A model generated the notes under the pieces. The model saw nothing but the letters and a program-made list of their open reading frames with translations, did not search any database and had not been told where the DNA came from. Position numbers and translations under genes: made by a program. From contig NZ_QYOS01000023.1 in NCBI RefSeq assembly GCF_003605195.1, forward strand, positions 1-64,000: DNA of 64,000 nt, in the 5' to 3' direction. The stretch is from Aurantiacibacter odishensis. GTDB lineage: Bacteria; Pseudomonadota; Alphaproteobacteria; Sphingomonadales; Sphingomonadaceae. How positions within the stretch are numbered: the stretch's first letter is position 1; each line of letters starts with the position of its first letter. Positions 1 through 9,365 of the stretch are shown piece by piece.

Positions 1-3000
1 ACCACCGAGTAGGTCACGGTCTCGGTGCCCACGCTCGCGGTCGAGCCGTCGACGCCCGCTGCAAAGCTGACGCTTGCCGGCGTGTCGTTGCCGACGCTCA
101 CCACCAGGTTGCCGGTGAAGCTCGCCTCGCTCGTGTCGAGCGGATCGTCGCCCGCATTGGCATCAAGGTCGCCATCGGTCGAAGCAGGGTTGCCGCCCGT
201 CAGGCCGTCATCGTCCACTGCCGCACTGGCCTGGCCGCCCTGCGGCTCGCTGTCGGGCTGCAGCGTCACGTTGACCGTCGCGGTCGACATGTCGCCGTCG
301 CCATCGACGATGGTGTACTCGAAGCTGTCGGTCAGGTTGCCGTTCGAGCCCGCGCCCGGCGCAGGCGTGTAGGTGAACAGGCCCGTCACCGGGTTGTAGG
401 TCACCGTGCCGTAGGTCGCCTGGGTCGAGACATAGACATCGGCCACATCGCTCGTATCCACGCCGTCCGCGCCGAACACGTCGTTCGCCAGCGCATCGAT
501 CGTGAACGCCTGGTTCTCGCTCACCTGGCCGCCGCTGTCGTCGTTCGCAGTGGGAACGTCGTCGATGATGTCCACGTCGAGCACGTCATTGGCAACGCTG
601 CCGTCGGTGTCGGTCGCCTGGACCGAGAAGCTGTCAGTCACGCGGTCTTCGCCACTCACCGAGTGGTCGACCGTGTTGTCGGCCAGGGTATATTCGTAAG
701 AGACCGTGGCCGCGACGACATCGCCGGTGCTGTCAAGCGTGGTGGCAACTCCGGTGACGACCAGCGTGCCGTAGCTGCCGGTTATCGTGACGGGATAGGT
801 GACGCCGCCACCGAAGATCGCCGTGCCGTCAATCGTCAGCGTGTCGAGACCGTCGACGCTGGTAACATCGAAGGACCCCGCCTGCGTAAGCGCGCCGCTG
901 TCGGGAGAGCTGCCGTCAGCAAGGTCGTCTTCGTCCACGACTTCTTCGGCACCTTCGAGATTGAAGCCGGTGAGCACCACCGGATCATCCGCACCATTGA
1001 TCGTTACCGTGACCGTGGTCGTGCTGGTATCGCCGTCACCGTCGGTCAGCGTGTAGGTGAAGACTTCGGACAGCGACTCTGTACCGTCGAGGCCCTGCAC
1101 CGCGGCATTCTGGTTATCGAGAACGTACTCGTAGTCGCCGTTCGCGAGAATGGTAATGGAGCCGTAGGTGCCGGTGACCGAGGTTCCGACATTACCGGAA
1201 ACATCGCCTGCGGCCTGGCCGGCGGCCACGCCGCTCACCATAGCGCCATCGGCGCCTGTCACGTCTTCCACCCCGTCCGTCGCATTGGCGTCGCCGGGCG
1301 CCGGATCGGTGGCGGTAATGACGTTGCCGGTGGCCGACAACGGGCCATCCTCGGTGACGGAATCCACGTCAGGATTGGCCGTCGGGACATCGTCGAGGAT
1401 GGCGATGGAAAGCGTGCCGTCGGAGAAATCGCCGTCCTGGTCGGTCACGACGACCGCGAAGCTGTCCGACGTGTTGTCGCCGTCGGTGCTGGTCGTCAGT
1501 TCATAGGTGTAGGCGATCACGCCGCCGGAAACGGAATTGATCGTCAGCGTGCCGAATGCGCCTGCGAAGGTCTGTCCGGCTCCGGTAACAGCCACGCCAT
1601 CGATCGTGACAACAGCCGGGCCGTCCGGCGCGCTGAAGGTGAAGGTGCCGGAAGTGAACTCGCCATCCGTGCCTGCGGCCGAACCGGCGGGCGGCCCGTC
1701 GAGGCCTGCCTCGTCGACAACCGTGCCATCCTCACCGGCAACCGGCAGATCGAGATCCGTCGGCGAATCCGCGATGGAGATTACGAGATCGGCAGTGGCG
1801 ACATCGCCATCGCCGTCCGTGATCGTGTAGCTGAAGGTATCGCTCACCCCGCCCGGTGTGCCTGCATCGCGGGTGTAGCTGAACGTGCCGTCCGCAGCGA
1901 TTGTCAGCGTACCGTATTCACCCTGCACCACATCGCCCGCCGCGCCGCTGCCGCCAGCGCCCGAATAGGCAGTGACGAGCGCGCCGTCGGCGCCTTGCGT
2001 ATCGTTGGCGAGAACGGAGCCGCCAACCGGCCCATATTCACCCGCTGCGATGGCCGCTGCATCATCGGCGGCCGACGGCGTATCGTCGGCAATCGCGATG
2101 ACCAGCGAGGTGCTGGCCGTATCGCCGTCGCTGTCGGTTGCAACGAGAGTGAAGGTGTCGCTGTCCGGATCGCTGAGCGTGTTGTCGGTCAGCGTGTAGG
2201 TATAGCTGTATTGGCCGCCGGTGACCGAGACGGACAGGGTCCCCTTGGCCGTGGTCACAGTACCGCCGCCGGTTACGTCCTGGCCGTTGATGACCAGCGA
2301 GGCGAGCGTATCGTTGCCCGTGGAAATGGCGATATCGCCCTGCGCGATCTCGCTGTCGCTGGCGGAATCCGAGCCTTCCGGCTCACCGTCGCGTGCGGGC
2401 AGGCCGGCCTCGTCAACGTCATCATCGCCTTCGACTGCGATCTGCGGTTCGGAGTCGTCGGCAAGCGTGATCGTCACGGTTGCAGTCGCAACATCGCCGT
2501 CGCCATCGGTGATCGAGTAGTCGAAGGAAACTTCGCCTTCCTCGCCCGGTGCGGGCGTGTAGGTGAAGGTGCCGTCGCCATTGTAGCTGACGCTGCCGCC
2601 GCCTTGCAGCGAGCCTTCGACGAAGGCGATGTCGTCCAATGCCACGCCGTCTGCGCCGGGAGTGTCGTTCGCGAACACGTCGACGGTGATGGGCGCATTC
2701 TCGTCGTCACCCGCCATGCCGGTATCATCGACCGCAATCGGTTCGTCGTCGACGATATGGATCGTCAGCGTGTCGCTGGCGCTGTCGCCATCGAGATCGG
2801 TCACGGTGATTTCGAAATCGACGGAAGTGTCGTCGCCCGAAGTGTTGTCACCCAGCGTGTACTCGTAGGTAATCGTGCCATCGCCCGTTGCCGGATCGTA
2901 GGTGACATCGGTGATTACGAGCGTGCCGGTGCCGTCCGAGACGACAGTCTGCGGCAGGTTGTTCTGGTCGATCGTCACACCGTTCACGGCAATGCTGCCA

Positions 3001-4400
3001 AGCCCGTCAGGCGAGTTGAACGTTACCGTCGCGCCGGTCGTCTCACTGGTGTCGCTGTTGTTGTCGGGATCGTTGTCGGCGATCTCGCCAGTCCCCACCG
3101 GGTCATCGCCGCGGGGCGGCAGGCCGCCTTCATCGACAATCGTTCCCTCGCCCACTTCGGGGATGAAGGTGATCTCTGTGGGCGCATCCTCGATCGTGAT
3201 CGTCAGGACCGCCGAAGAGGTGCTGCCGTCCTGGTCGACCAGATCGTAGTCGAACGCCTCTTCCACGCCCCCGGGCGTGTTCGGATTGCGCACGTATTCG
3301 TAGCTGCCGTCGGCGTTGAGAGTGAGCACGCCATAGGTGCCCACAAGCGTTTCGCCCGGCTCGGCACTTCCGCCTTCGTTCGCAAAGCCCGTAACGCCGT
3401 CAAAACCATCGGCGCCGCTGATATCGTTGTTCAGCACGTTGCCGGTGATCGGGCCGAACGTGCCGCCGGGAACGGTTCCCGCGTCATCCACGCCTTCGGG
3501 CGCATCATCGACGACGCGGATTTGCAGCGTGGCGCTTGCCTGATCGCCGTCGGTATCGATCACGGTCGCTTCGAAGAACCCGTCGAATTCTTCCGCGAGG
3601 GTGTTATCCTGCAGCGTGTAGCTGAAGCCGATTTCACCCGTCGCAATATCGATGCTGGTGATCGTCAGCGTGCCGATGGGCGAAGTGAAGGTCTGTCCGA
3701 CCGTAGTGATTTCAACGCCATTGATCAGGATCGCCGAAAGACCATCCTGGGCGTTGAAGATGATGGTGCCGCTGGTGGTCTCGCCGTTACCCTCGGCATT
3801 GCTGCCTTCGGGTTCGGCAGGATTTGTGCGCGCCGGCAGGCCTTCTTCGAATACCGTGGCGATGGCATCCGAAACGCCGACGGGGTTGTCGGGCGTTTCG
3901 ATGACGATGTCGGGTTCCTCGTCATTCCGGTCCGGAATGATCTCTTCTTCCGGCTGCTCATCCTGCGGCAGCTCGGTGTAGGGAAGCAGGTCGCCCAGGT
4001 CGAAAGCCGACTGGATCTCGCCGGGATCGGTGGCGAAGTTGCCGCCCGAGCTTGGCACGAGGCCCGCCGCCGGCTCGGGCTCGTTGCCGACCAGCAGTGC
4101 CGCGACGTTCGCAGGCGGAATGGGCGTCCCGTCGATGACGAGCTGCGGAATGACGATCGCGCCATCCGGCACCACGATCCGGCTACCGTCGGAAAGGATG
4201 ATGACAAGGTCGCGCCCGTCGAACTCCAGGCTCTCGATGGCCTGGCCGGCGGGCAACACCACGGTGTTGTCAGCGCCGGCAGTCACGATCTGCGATGCGT
4301 TCTGGCTGGCGCCCTGCAAGGAGGCAACGCGTCCGGTCGTACCAGAAGTGTCGTCGCCGTCGTTGAAGTCGCCCTCGAAGCCGTTCAGTTCTTCACTCAT
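1..4400 (-). CDS. Giant Ig-repeat/T1SS-143-like adhesin, 5' part (C-terminus off window)
   Basis: Reads leftward from an ATG at 4400 and stays open to the window edge, giving at least 1466 residues. The first ~170 residues form a BapA-prefix-like domain: a VLPAG/SLEFDGRDL/VVPDGAIVIPQ pattern ending in LLVGNEPEPAAG. An acidic Pro/Glu-rich linker follows. After that come tandem modules of roughly 100 residues with VTDxDGD, DDxP, Y-GTLTI and DEAGLPAR motifs, typical of T1SS-143/VCBS/Ig-like repeats of RTX adhesins. Such proteins are exported by a type I secretion system and hold cells to surfaces or in biofilms. No transporter gene is present, so it probably lies to the left. A G-rich stretch (GGGGTGG) precedes the start. 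The family is clear; ligand and total size are unknown. Confidence 0.88.
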   Translation of the reverse strand, partial: MSEELNGFEGDFNDGDDTSGTTGRVASLQGASQNASQIVTAGADNTVVLPAGQAIESLEFDGRDLVIILSDGSRIVVPDGAIVIPQLVIDGTPIPPANVAALLVGNEPEPAAGLVPSSGGNFATDPGEIQSAFDLGDLLPYTELPQDEQPEEEIIPDRNDEEPDIVIETPDNPVGVSDAIATVFEEGLPARTNPAEPEGSNAEGNGETTSGTIIFNAQDGLSAILINGVEITTVGQTFTSPIGTLTITSIDIATGEIGFSYTLQDNTLAEEFDGFFEATVIDTDGDQASATLQIRVVDDAPEGVDDAGTVPGGTFGPITGNVLNNDISGADGFDGVTGFANEGGSAEPGETLVGTYGVLTLNADGSYEYVRNPNTPGGVEEAFDYDLVDQDGSTSSAVLTITIEDAPTEITFIPEVGEGTIVDEGGLPPRGDDPVGTGEIADNDPDNNSDTSETTGATVTFNSPDGLGSIAVNGVTIDQNNLPQTVVSDGTGTLVITDVTYDPATGDGTITYEYTLGDNTSGDDTSVDFEITVTDLDGDSASDTLTIHIVDDEPIAVDDTGMAGDDENAPITVDVFANDTPGADGVALDDIAFVEGSLQGGGSVSYNGDGTFTYTPAPGEEGEVSFDYSITDGDGDVATATVTITLADDSEPQIAVEGDDDVDEAGLPARDGEPEGSDSASDSEIAQGDIAISTGNDTLASLVINGQDVTGGGTVTTAKGTLSVSVTGGQYSYTYTLTDNTLSDPDSDTFTLVATDSDGDTASTSLVIAIADDTPSAADDAAAIAAGEYGPVGGSVLANDTQGADGALVTAYSGAGGSGAAGDVVQGEYGTLTIAADGTFSYTRDAGTPGGVSDTFSYTITDGDGDVATADLVISIADSPTDLDLPVAGEDGTVVDEAGLDGPPAGSAAGTDGEFTSGTFTFSAPDGPAVVTIDGVAVTGAGQTFAGAFGTLTINSVSGGVIAYTYELTTSTDGDNTSDSFAVVVTDQDGDFSDGTLSIAILDDVPTANPDVDSVTEDGPLSATGNVITATDPAPGDANATDGVEDVTGADGAMVSGVAAGQAAGDVSGNVGTSVTGTYGSITILANGDYEYVLDNQNAAVQGLDGTESLSEVFTYTLTDGDGDTSTTTVTVTINGADDPVVLTGFNLEGAEEVVDEDDLADGSSPDSGALTQAGSFDVTSVDGLDTLTIDGTAIFGGGVTYPVTITGSYGTLVVTGVATTLDSTGDVVAATVSYEYTLADNTVDHSVSGEDRVTDSFSVQATDTDGSVANDVLDVDIIDDVPTANDDSGGQVSENQAFTIDALANDVFGADGVDTSDVADVYVSTQATYGTVTYNPVTGLFTYTPAPGAGSNGNLTDSFEYTIVDGDGDMSTATVNVTLQPDSEPQGGQASAAVDDDGLTGGNPASTDGDLDANAGDDPLDTSEASFTGNLVVSVGNDTPASVSFAAGVDGSTASVGTETVTYSV

Positions 4401-5000
4401 CGTCCACCCCACTTGCGGGCAGAAGCGATAAAGGCCCCCGGCCGCAGTTTTCAAATGAAGAGGCATCCCCCTGTTGGAGCCATCTCGCGAAAATAGGAGA
4501 ACAGGAATCTCGAATGGTTACAAGGCTGTTAACCCTGCGGAGCCAAATCGCGTCTGTTCAGTTCGAGACGCCTTGCTTGCCGATACGTTCGGCAAATCAC
4601 TATTTTATTGGGAGAATTATCCGACTTCTGGAATTCCGTCAGTCAGCACCAATGCCGATCGCAGTTTATAGTCGTCTCGTTCAGGCACATATTCCTAACG
4701 CTTGGGAAGCCTTTCTGCGAGGCAGATCGATCGCTGCGACTCGAAGGACACCTGCAACCTTGTCCATCAGACTCTCGTCGCGGCGTTGGTCAGAGCAGAC
4801 CCCGAACCCCCTTTGATGCTGCAAGTGAAACTCGCCATGGGGCCAAGGGCAAAGCGGCCTGATCTACATGCTACGCTCAAAGCACCCAGTAATGCGCTTC
4901 GCCCAAACAGGTTTATTCTTAACAATAACTTCACTATGATGCGTGCTCTTTTGAAACAGGGGGAGCACAGCTCTCGACTGCGAAATTTACATGCTGATAA
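4401..5000. other. 600-bp noncoding region upstream of adhesin
   Basis: Lies between the adhesin start (leftward) and a rightward gene. It is less GC-rich than its surroundings. It has short open frames on both strands, but none has a ribosome-binding site or protein-like composition. It probably holds the adhesin promoter and those of the next gene. I could not assign a convincing -35/-10 pair or terminator. Confidence 0.5.
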
Positions 5001-5825
5001 ATGGCACGCATGATGAGTATGACGATTAATCCTAGCCAGTGTTACGTGGTGAAGTCCGGGGATCTGAACGCCCTGAACTACCTCGACGCTGGTTGCCCGA
5101 AACCCGAGCAATTAGAATGGATTAACCGCGCGACCGACCAGCACTTGCGTCCGTCCAGCGTCAACCAGTTGCTGCGCACGCTCTATTGCGACAACGTGTC
5201 GCAAAGCGCTGCCCGGCTGAGAGATACTTCCGGGCTTCGCGCCATCTTCGCGTCCGATTCGGAACGCAATGAATTTGCGCAGCAATTCAGCGGAGCCGTG
5301 AAGGAAGAGGAGGTCCGCCGACAATTCATGGTGACGGCAATCTTCCCGTCTCGCGAAGCGGCGGACGAGGTTGTTCTGGAACTGGTGGAAAGCGGATTTT
5401 CGAAGGAGTCTCTTTGCATTCTTTCGAAGGCTTCGCTTTATTCGGACGAGGACATTGTCTGGCCGCGTGGCAGCGGAACGCTGGAGATTACCGGTGTGAC
5501 CGCGAGCGGCGGTATCGTGGGTGCGCTTTTCGGTCTCGCGGTCTTTGCCATTCCGGGCGTCGGCCCGGTCGCAGCTGCCGGTGCAGTGGCAGCCTCCGCG
5601 TTCTCGTCCGTGGCAGCGCTAAGCGGTGTGATCGGCGCAACTGGCGCAGCATTGACGAAGGTCCTGTCGGACTTCGACGTCGACGGGCTGGCTTCGAACT
5701 ATCTCGAACAGCAACTCAAGAAGGGCAGCGTCTTCCTGACGATCGACACGCGCGTTTGCCCGGTGGAGCGCGATAACATCGCCAGGAAGCTGACGCAGCT
5801 CGGTGGTCGCATTCCCAAGCTCTGA
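5001..5825 (+). CDS. Unknown protein with ferredoxin-like stress domain and glycine-rich membrane segment
   Basis: 274 residues. Residues 1-100 are unlike anything I recognise. Residues ~108-145 (QFMVTAIFPSREAADEVVLELVESG) resemble the start of the small alpha/beta domain in general-stress/low-temperature-induced proteins. Residues ~165-222 are a long Gly/Ala-rich hydrophobic stretch of glycine-zipper type that could insert in a membrane. The start is uncertain: ATG codons at 5001, 5010, 5013 and 5019 are in frame and none has a strong ribosome-binding site. The gene stands alone and converges on the CPBP protease gene. A stress-related membrane association is inference only. Confidence 0.6.
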   Translation: MARMMSMTINPSQCYVVKSGDLNALNYLDAGCPKPEQLEWINRATDQHLRPSSVNQLLRTLYCDNVSQSAARLRDTSGLRAIFASDSERNEFAQQFSGAVKEEEVRRQFMVTAIFPSREAADEVVLELVESGFSKESLCILSKASLYSDEDIVWPRGSGTLEITGVTASGGIVGALFGLAVFAIPGVGPVAAAGAVAASAFSSVAALSGVIGATGAALTKVLSDFDVDGLASNYLEQQLKKGSVFLTIDTRVCPVERDNIARKLTQLGGRIPKL

Positions 5826-5890
5826 CGGGGGCAAGGTCCCTGGCTGCAGGCGGCGCCATGCAAGCGAGCTTCACCCAGGTGCTGTTCTTC

Positions 5891-6742
5891 CTACCTTTCG
5901 AACGCTTCGGCCACCAAAGCGAACGCATCGAAGTATCCGGCCGTAAGCATGGTGGTGTCCACCAGTCCATGAGCGAAAATGAGCGCCCACAGATTGCCAT
6001 TCATGCGCATACGCAGCCACCCCAGATACAGGCCGACTGCACCGGTTACGACCACGCCGCCGAGCCCTTGATAAGCGTGGGGAAGCGCGAAGATCGCCGC
6101 CTGCACCGCAATGATTGCAGGAGGTCTGCCAGCAAGCCCTTTCAAGCGAGACAGGCGGTCGATCAGGAAACCGCGCCACAACAGTTCTTCGCCAAAGGCA
6201 GCAGCTCCCCAGGCCACCAGCGAGATCCAGAGGAGAAGCATCCACGGGCTTTCGCGGATGATGGTCATCACATCCAGCGTGTTCGGAGCGCCGAGGCCGA
6301 GCGCATCCATCAATCTGCCGCCACCAATCAGGATAGCGAGGATCGCGAACGTTGCGACCAGCCCGGCCGCAAGCGTTCTCGACCAGCTTGCCGGTTCCGA
6401 TAGGTCGAAGGCAGCGGCCACGGCTCCTTCCCTTCGCAGCCACAGCCACGCCGCCAGCAAGGCACCGCCCATGCTGCCGAATGCCGAAAGCGCCAGACCC
6501 AGGCCGGATTGCCCGAGAAGCAGGATCGGCACGGCCGACGCGAGGGCAAAGGCCGCCAGTACGGTGAGGAACTGAAGCCCAAATTTCCCCCAGGAGAGGG
6601 TAAAGGGCACTCCCGATGAACGGTCCGAAGCGGCAACGCCGCCCGCGACATCCTGACGATACGCTATTGCTCTATCCCCCTTCAGTCTGCCCCGAATGGC
6701 GAACGCCTGATACCGTCTTTGGGCGGTAGGTCGGAACGTCAT
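5891..6742 (-). CDS. CPBP-family intramembrane glutamic endopeptidase
   Basis: 283 residues with about six to eight membrane segments. The three CPBP (Rce1-like, ABI) motifs appear in order: EELLWRG (the EExxxR motif with catalytic glutamates), FALPHAYQG (FxxxH) and IFAHGLVDT (HxxxD). In eukaryotes the family cleaves prenylated CAAX proteins. In bacteria it has varied roles, including bacteriocin immunity and sigma-factor control, and its substrates are mostly unknown. The N-terminal ~45 residues are polar and Arg-rich and have no good ribosome-binding site, so the true start may be an internal codon near the first membrane segment. It is monocistronic. Confidence 0.8.
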   Translation of the reverse strand: MTFRPTAQRRYQAFAIRGRLKGDRAIAYRQDVAGGVAASDRSSGVPFTLSWGKFGLQFLTVLAAFALASAVPILLLGQSGLGLALSAFGSMGGALLAAWLWLRREGAVAAAFDLSEPASWSRTLAAGLVATFAILAILIGGGRLMDALGLGAPNTLDVMTIIRESPWMLLLWISLVAWGAAAFGEELLWRGFLIDRLSRLKGLAGRPPAIIAVQAAIFALPHAYQGLGGVVVTGAVGLYLGWLRMRMNGNLWALIFAHGLVDTTMLTAGYFDAFALVAEAFER

Positions 6743-6894
6743 TCTGCCAAGAGCATTGACCTATCGACACCGTTTAGCCGGAAGCTGAACTTCATTGAAA
6801 GTCGTTTCATGAAGTTCTGAAAACATTCCTGCGAGTAGCCGTATGGCTCTTCGCAAGTGTTAGCGCTGCCTTCCGGAGAAACGATTTATCAATC

Positions 6895-7173
6895 ATGTTT
6901 TTCTACGACGGACTTATGAGCTTCTTGACCTCCCCTGTGATCGACATGCTGGCGAAGGCGTTTGCTGTCCTCTTGGTGGCGAACGAGATACGCGGGATCA
7001 TACTTACGGCACCTGTCTTCTATGGTCTTTACCAGGCTGGTGGTTCGCTCATGGCTATCTGGATGGCGATCTGCTCTCTCGGCGGTATTGCGCTTTCCGT
7101 TGTCGTTCCCCTGTTCGCAGCCAAGAAAGTCAAACGACTGGCCGAACGAAAACGTTTGGCGGAAAGCCAGTAA
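6895..7173 (+). CDS. Small two-helix membrane protein, unknown
   Basis: 92 residues with two hydrophobic segments (about residues 20-45 and 52-73) and a basic C-terminal tail (KKVKRLAERKRLAE). The composition looks like a real inner-membrane protein with a cytoplasmic positive tail. The upstream GGAGAA lies ~15 bp from the ATG, so initiation signals are weak. It converges on cpaA. Function is not recognised. Confidence 0.55.
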   Translation: MFFYDGLMSFLTSPVIDMLAKAFAVLLVANEIRGIILTAPVFYGLYQAGGSLMAIWMAICSLGGIALSVVVPLFAAKKVKRLAERKRLAESQ

Positions 7174-7220
7174 AGCCCGGCGTAACTCCAATAGGTCTGC
7201 CTTCGATCCCCTGACTTCAT

Positions 7221-7676
7221 CTACGACAGGACGGTGATCGCGAAGCCGGCAGCAATGGGCACGGCAAAGGGGACAGTGAAGCTTTTTCCCATCTCACGCA
7301 GCGGCACTCCCTTCAAGCGCTTCGCGATGGCCATGGCCGCGAGAACGACCAGTCCGGCGGCGGAAATCCAGCCAAGCAACTGGAGCGCCTGCGAAGGCAG
7401 GACAGCAAAGGCAAGCGAGCTGTACATTTTCGCATCGCCCGCCCCGATGAGGCCGCCAGCAAAAAGACCCATGCCCACAAGTAGCACGGCAAGTGCGTGA
7501 AGAGCGCAGAGGCCAAGCAAGGTCAAGCCGCCCGCAAGATAGCTGGAGGCGATCGCTGACAAGGCTATTGCCGCGCAGAGCGCGTTGGGAATGCGCCTGA
7601 AGCGAATATCGCAAACTGCCGCAGCAACGCAAAGCGCGATACAGAGGTAAAGCGCCAACCCTGCTGCTGAGATCAA
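7221..7676 (-). CDS. cpaA: Prepilin peptidase CpaA/TadV (A24 family)
   Basis: 151 residues, polytopic. The two catalytic aspartates of type IV leader peptidases are visible: D23 in CDIRFRRIPN and D81 in GAGDAK. The enzyme would cleave the Flp pilin and the TadE-like pseudopilins after their leaders. The best start is a TTG overlapping the stop of the upstream TPR lipoprotein gene (TTGA overlap), which makes it the last gene of the tad operon. Short length and lack of the N-terminal methyltransferase domain are normal for CpaA. Confidence 0.9.
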   Translation of the reverse strand: MISAAGLALYLCIALCVAAAVCDIRFRRIPNALCAAIALSAIASSYLAGGLTLLGLCALHALAVLLVGMGLFAGGLIGAGDAKMYSSLAFAVLPSQALQLLGWISAAGLVVLAAMAIAKRLKGVPLREMGKSFTVPFAVPIAAGFAITVLS

Positions 7677-8389
7677 ATCTCGATCCTGACCGGATAGTCT
7701 ACGACCTTGATACGCGAGACCTCGCGCTCCTGCTGTTGCGGAACTTCGCCTTGCGTTTCGTCACGCTCGACCATCTGGACGACCGGTCGCCGGGCGTAGA
7801 CCTCCATCCGCGGGGGCGCATGGGCCGGCCCGTCCGTCGTTCGGATATGGATGACATGGCCCTGCCGCCTGGCCGATGTTGCGGTAACGGGAGCCGGAGC
7901 CGGCGCATCGACCTGCTGCGGTGTGGGAAGAGCAGGCAGTTCCAGTTGCGCCACTTCGGCGGTCGCAGACTGGATATCCGCGTCGAGCGCACGTGCCCGT
8001 GCAAAACTCACATCTCCTTCCACGCGGGCCAGGTTCGTCGCAAACCGAGCATTGTCCGGTTCAACTTCGAGCGCTTCGCGGAAATACCGCTGCGCGACAT
8101 CGAGACGACCGAGCCGGACGTAGACGACGCCAAGCGCGTTTGTGGCATCGGCACGCGTGAGCGGGTTGGTCCGCGCGCTGGCAAGGTAGCGCGCGGCGGT
8201 TGCCAGGTTCCCTTCGGCCAGGTTCTTCCGGCCGACTTCCAGCTCTATTTCCGCGATCGCTTCGGCGGTTGCCTGCTGCGCATGGATGTTGGCGTTGAGC
8301 GCGGCGGATTCGTGGCCGCGAAACAGGCTGCATCCGGACAACAGAATTCCCGTCACAGCAACGACACCGATCTTGTGTAGAGAGTTCAT
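7673..8389 (-). CDS. TadD-like TPR lipoprotein of the Tad pilus
   Basis: 238 residues. The N-terminus is a lipoprotein signal with lipobox LLSGC (Cys20). Residues ~50-130 contain tetratricopeptide repeats (AARYLASARTNP, ATNALGVVYVRLGRLDVAQRYFREALEVEPDNA). The C-terminal half is low-complexity, Pro/Ala-rich and probably periplasmic. TadD-type TPR lipoproteins are pilotin-like factors for secretin (CpaC/RcpA) assembly in Tad systems. It sits between tadC and cpaA in the expected operon position. Confidence 0.85.
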   Translation of the reverse strand: MNSLHKIGVVAVTGILLSGCSLFRGHESAALNANIHAQQATAEAIAEIELEVGRKNLAEGNLATAARYLASARTNPLTRADATNALGVVYVRLGRLDVAQRYFREALEVEPDNARFATNLARVEGDVSFARARALDADIQSATAEVAQLELPALPTPQQVDAPAPAPVTATSARRQGHVIHIRTTDGPAHAPPRMEVYARRPVVQMVERDETQGEVPQQQEREVSRIKVVDYPVRIEI

Positions 8390-8392
8390 GGC

Positions 8393-9364
8393 CTATCCCC
8401 CCGATAGTGCTGGGAAAAGAGTTCTGACTGCCCTTACGACCCCAGGTATCATAAGGACTCCGATCATCGTCGGCAGCATGCAGACGACGAGAGGAATTGA
8501 AATGAGAACGGGAAGGCGGTGGGCTTTCTCTTCCGCCCTCAGCCTGCGCTTTTCCCGCATTTCGTCAGCGTAGACCCGCAGCGTTTCCGCAACGCTGGTG
8601 CCCATCCGGTCGGACTGGATCAGCAAGGTGGAGAAACTGCGGATTTCGTCAACGCCGCTCATGTCGCCCATCTTGCGCAGCGCATCATCGCGCGAGGCCC
8701 CTGCCCGCATTTCGAGAGTCGCCAGTGACAGGAGTTCCGATATCAGGGGATGCGATCCGATCATTTCGCGTCCCACGCGATCCATCGCGGACTCCAGACC
8801 GAGGCCGGCTTCGACGCACACGAGCATGAGATCGAGGCAATCCGGAAAGCCCTTGCGAATGGTTTCCTCGCGCCGGGCTGCCTTAGCGGAGACATAGAGG
8901 TTCGGAAGAAACAGCCCCGCGGCTGCAAACACGACGCCCAGCAGATAGAGCTGGAAGATGCCCATGTCCTGGTCCGTCAGCGAGACCACGACGAAGAACA
9001 GGACCGGGAGCAGGAAGACGAGGAAAATCCGCGTCAGTGTGAAGACGCGCGGAGCATGGCTGGCGGTGTAACCGGCTGCCACCAGCTGCTTGCGCAATTT
9101 GTCCCCGCGCGTATCCGCAAGGCTCAGGCCGCTCTTCTCCACACGGTCGAGAAGGCCGAGCCAGGCGCTGCTTTTCGTCTCCACCAGCTTGCCGGACGAA
9201 ATCGACTGGCGGCTCGGGGCGCCGATCTGCGCGATCTGCTTCTGCACCGTGGACCGGTCGGAGAAATACCGCACCAGAAAGGCGACCAGCCCGAGGACAA
9301 CGATAAAGACAAGGATCAGAACCGCGAGGCGGGCGACATCATTCGTGGCAATGAAATCAATCAT
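8393..9364 (-). CDS. tadC: Tad inner-membrane platform protein TadC
   Basis: 323 residues of the type II secretion F family: an N-terminal membrane segment, a cytoplasmic helical domain with the LMLVCVEAGLGLESAMDRV signature, then two C-terminal membrane segments. With TadB it forms the platform that couples the CpaF motor to Flp pilus polymerisation. It starts 1 bp after the tadB stop, so the two are translationally linked. Confidence 0.93.
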   Translation of the reverse strand: MIDFIATNDVARLAVLILVFIVVLGLVAFLVRYFSDRSTVQKQIAQIGAPSRQSISSGKLVETKSSAWLGLLDRVEKSGLSLADTRGDKLRKQLVAAGYTASHAPRVFTLTRIFLVFLLPVLFFVVVSLTDQDMGIFQLYLLGVVFAAAGLFLPNLYVSAKAARREETIRKGFPDCLDLMLVCVEAGLGLESAMDRVGREMIGSHPLISELLSLATLEMRAGASRDDALRKMGDMSGVDEIRSFSTLLIQSDRMGTSVAETLRVYADEMREKRRLRAEEKAHRLPVLISIPLVVCMLPTMIGVLMIPGVVRAVRTLFPALSGG

Positions 9365-9365
9365 C

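Noticed and set aside
663-4496. 1277-codon open frame on the plus strand opposite the adhesin gene
   Set aside because: It mirrors the minus-strand adhesin; Asp/Gly/Thr-rich repeats with GC-rich third positions leave the opposite strand free of stops. The translation is Arg/Gly/Val-rich with no domain, and the minus frame has clear repeat motifs.
4767-5111. 114-codon minus-strand frame in the adhesin upstream region
   Set aside because: Cys/Arg-rich without motif and overlapping the start of the 5001 gene; no initiation signal.
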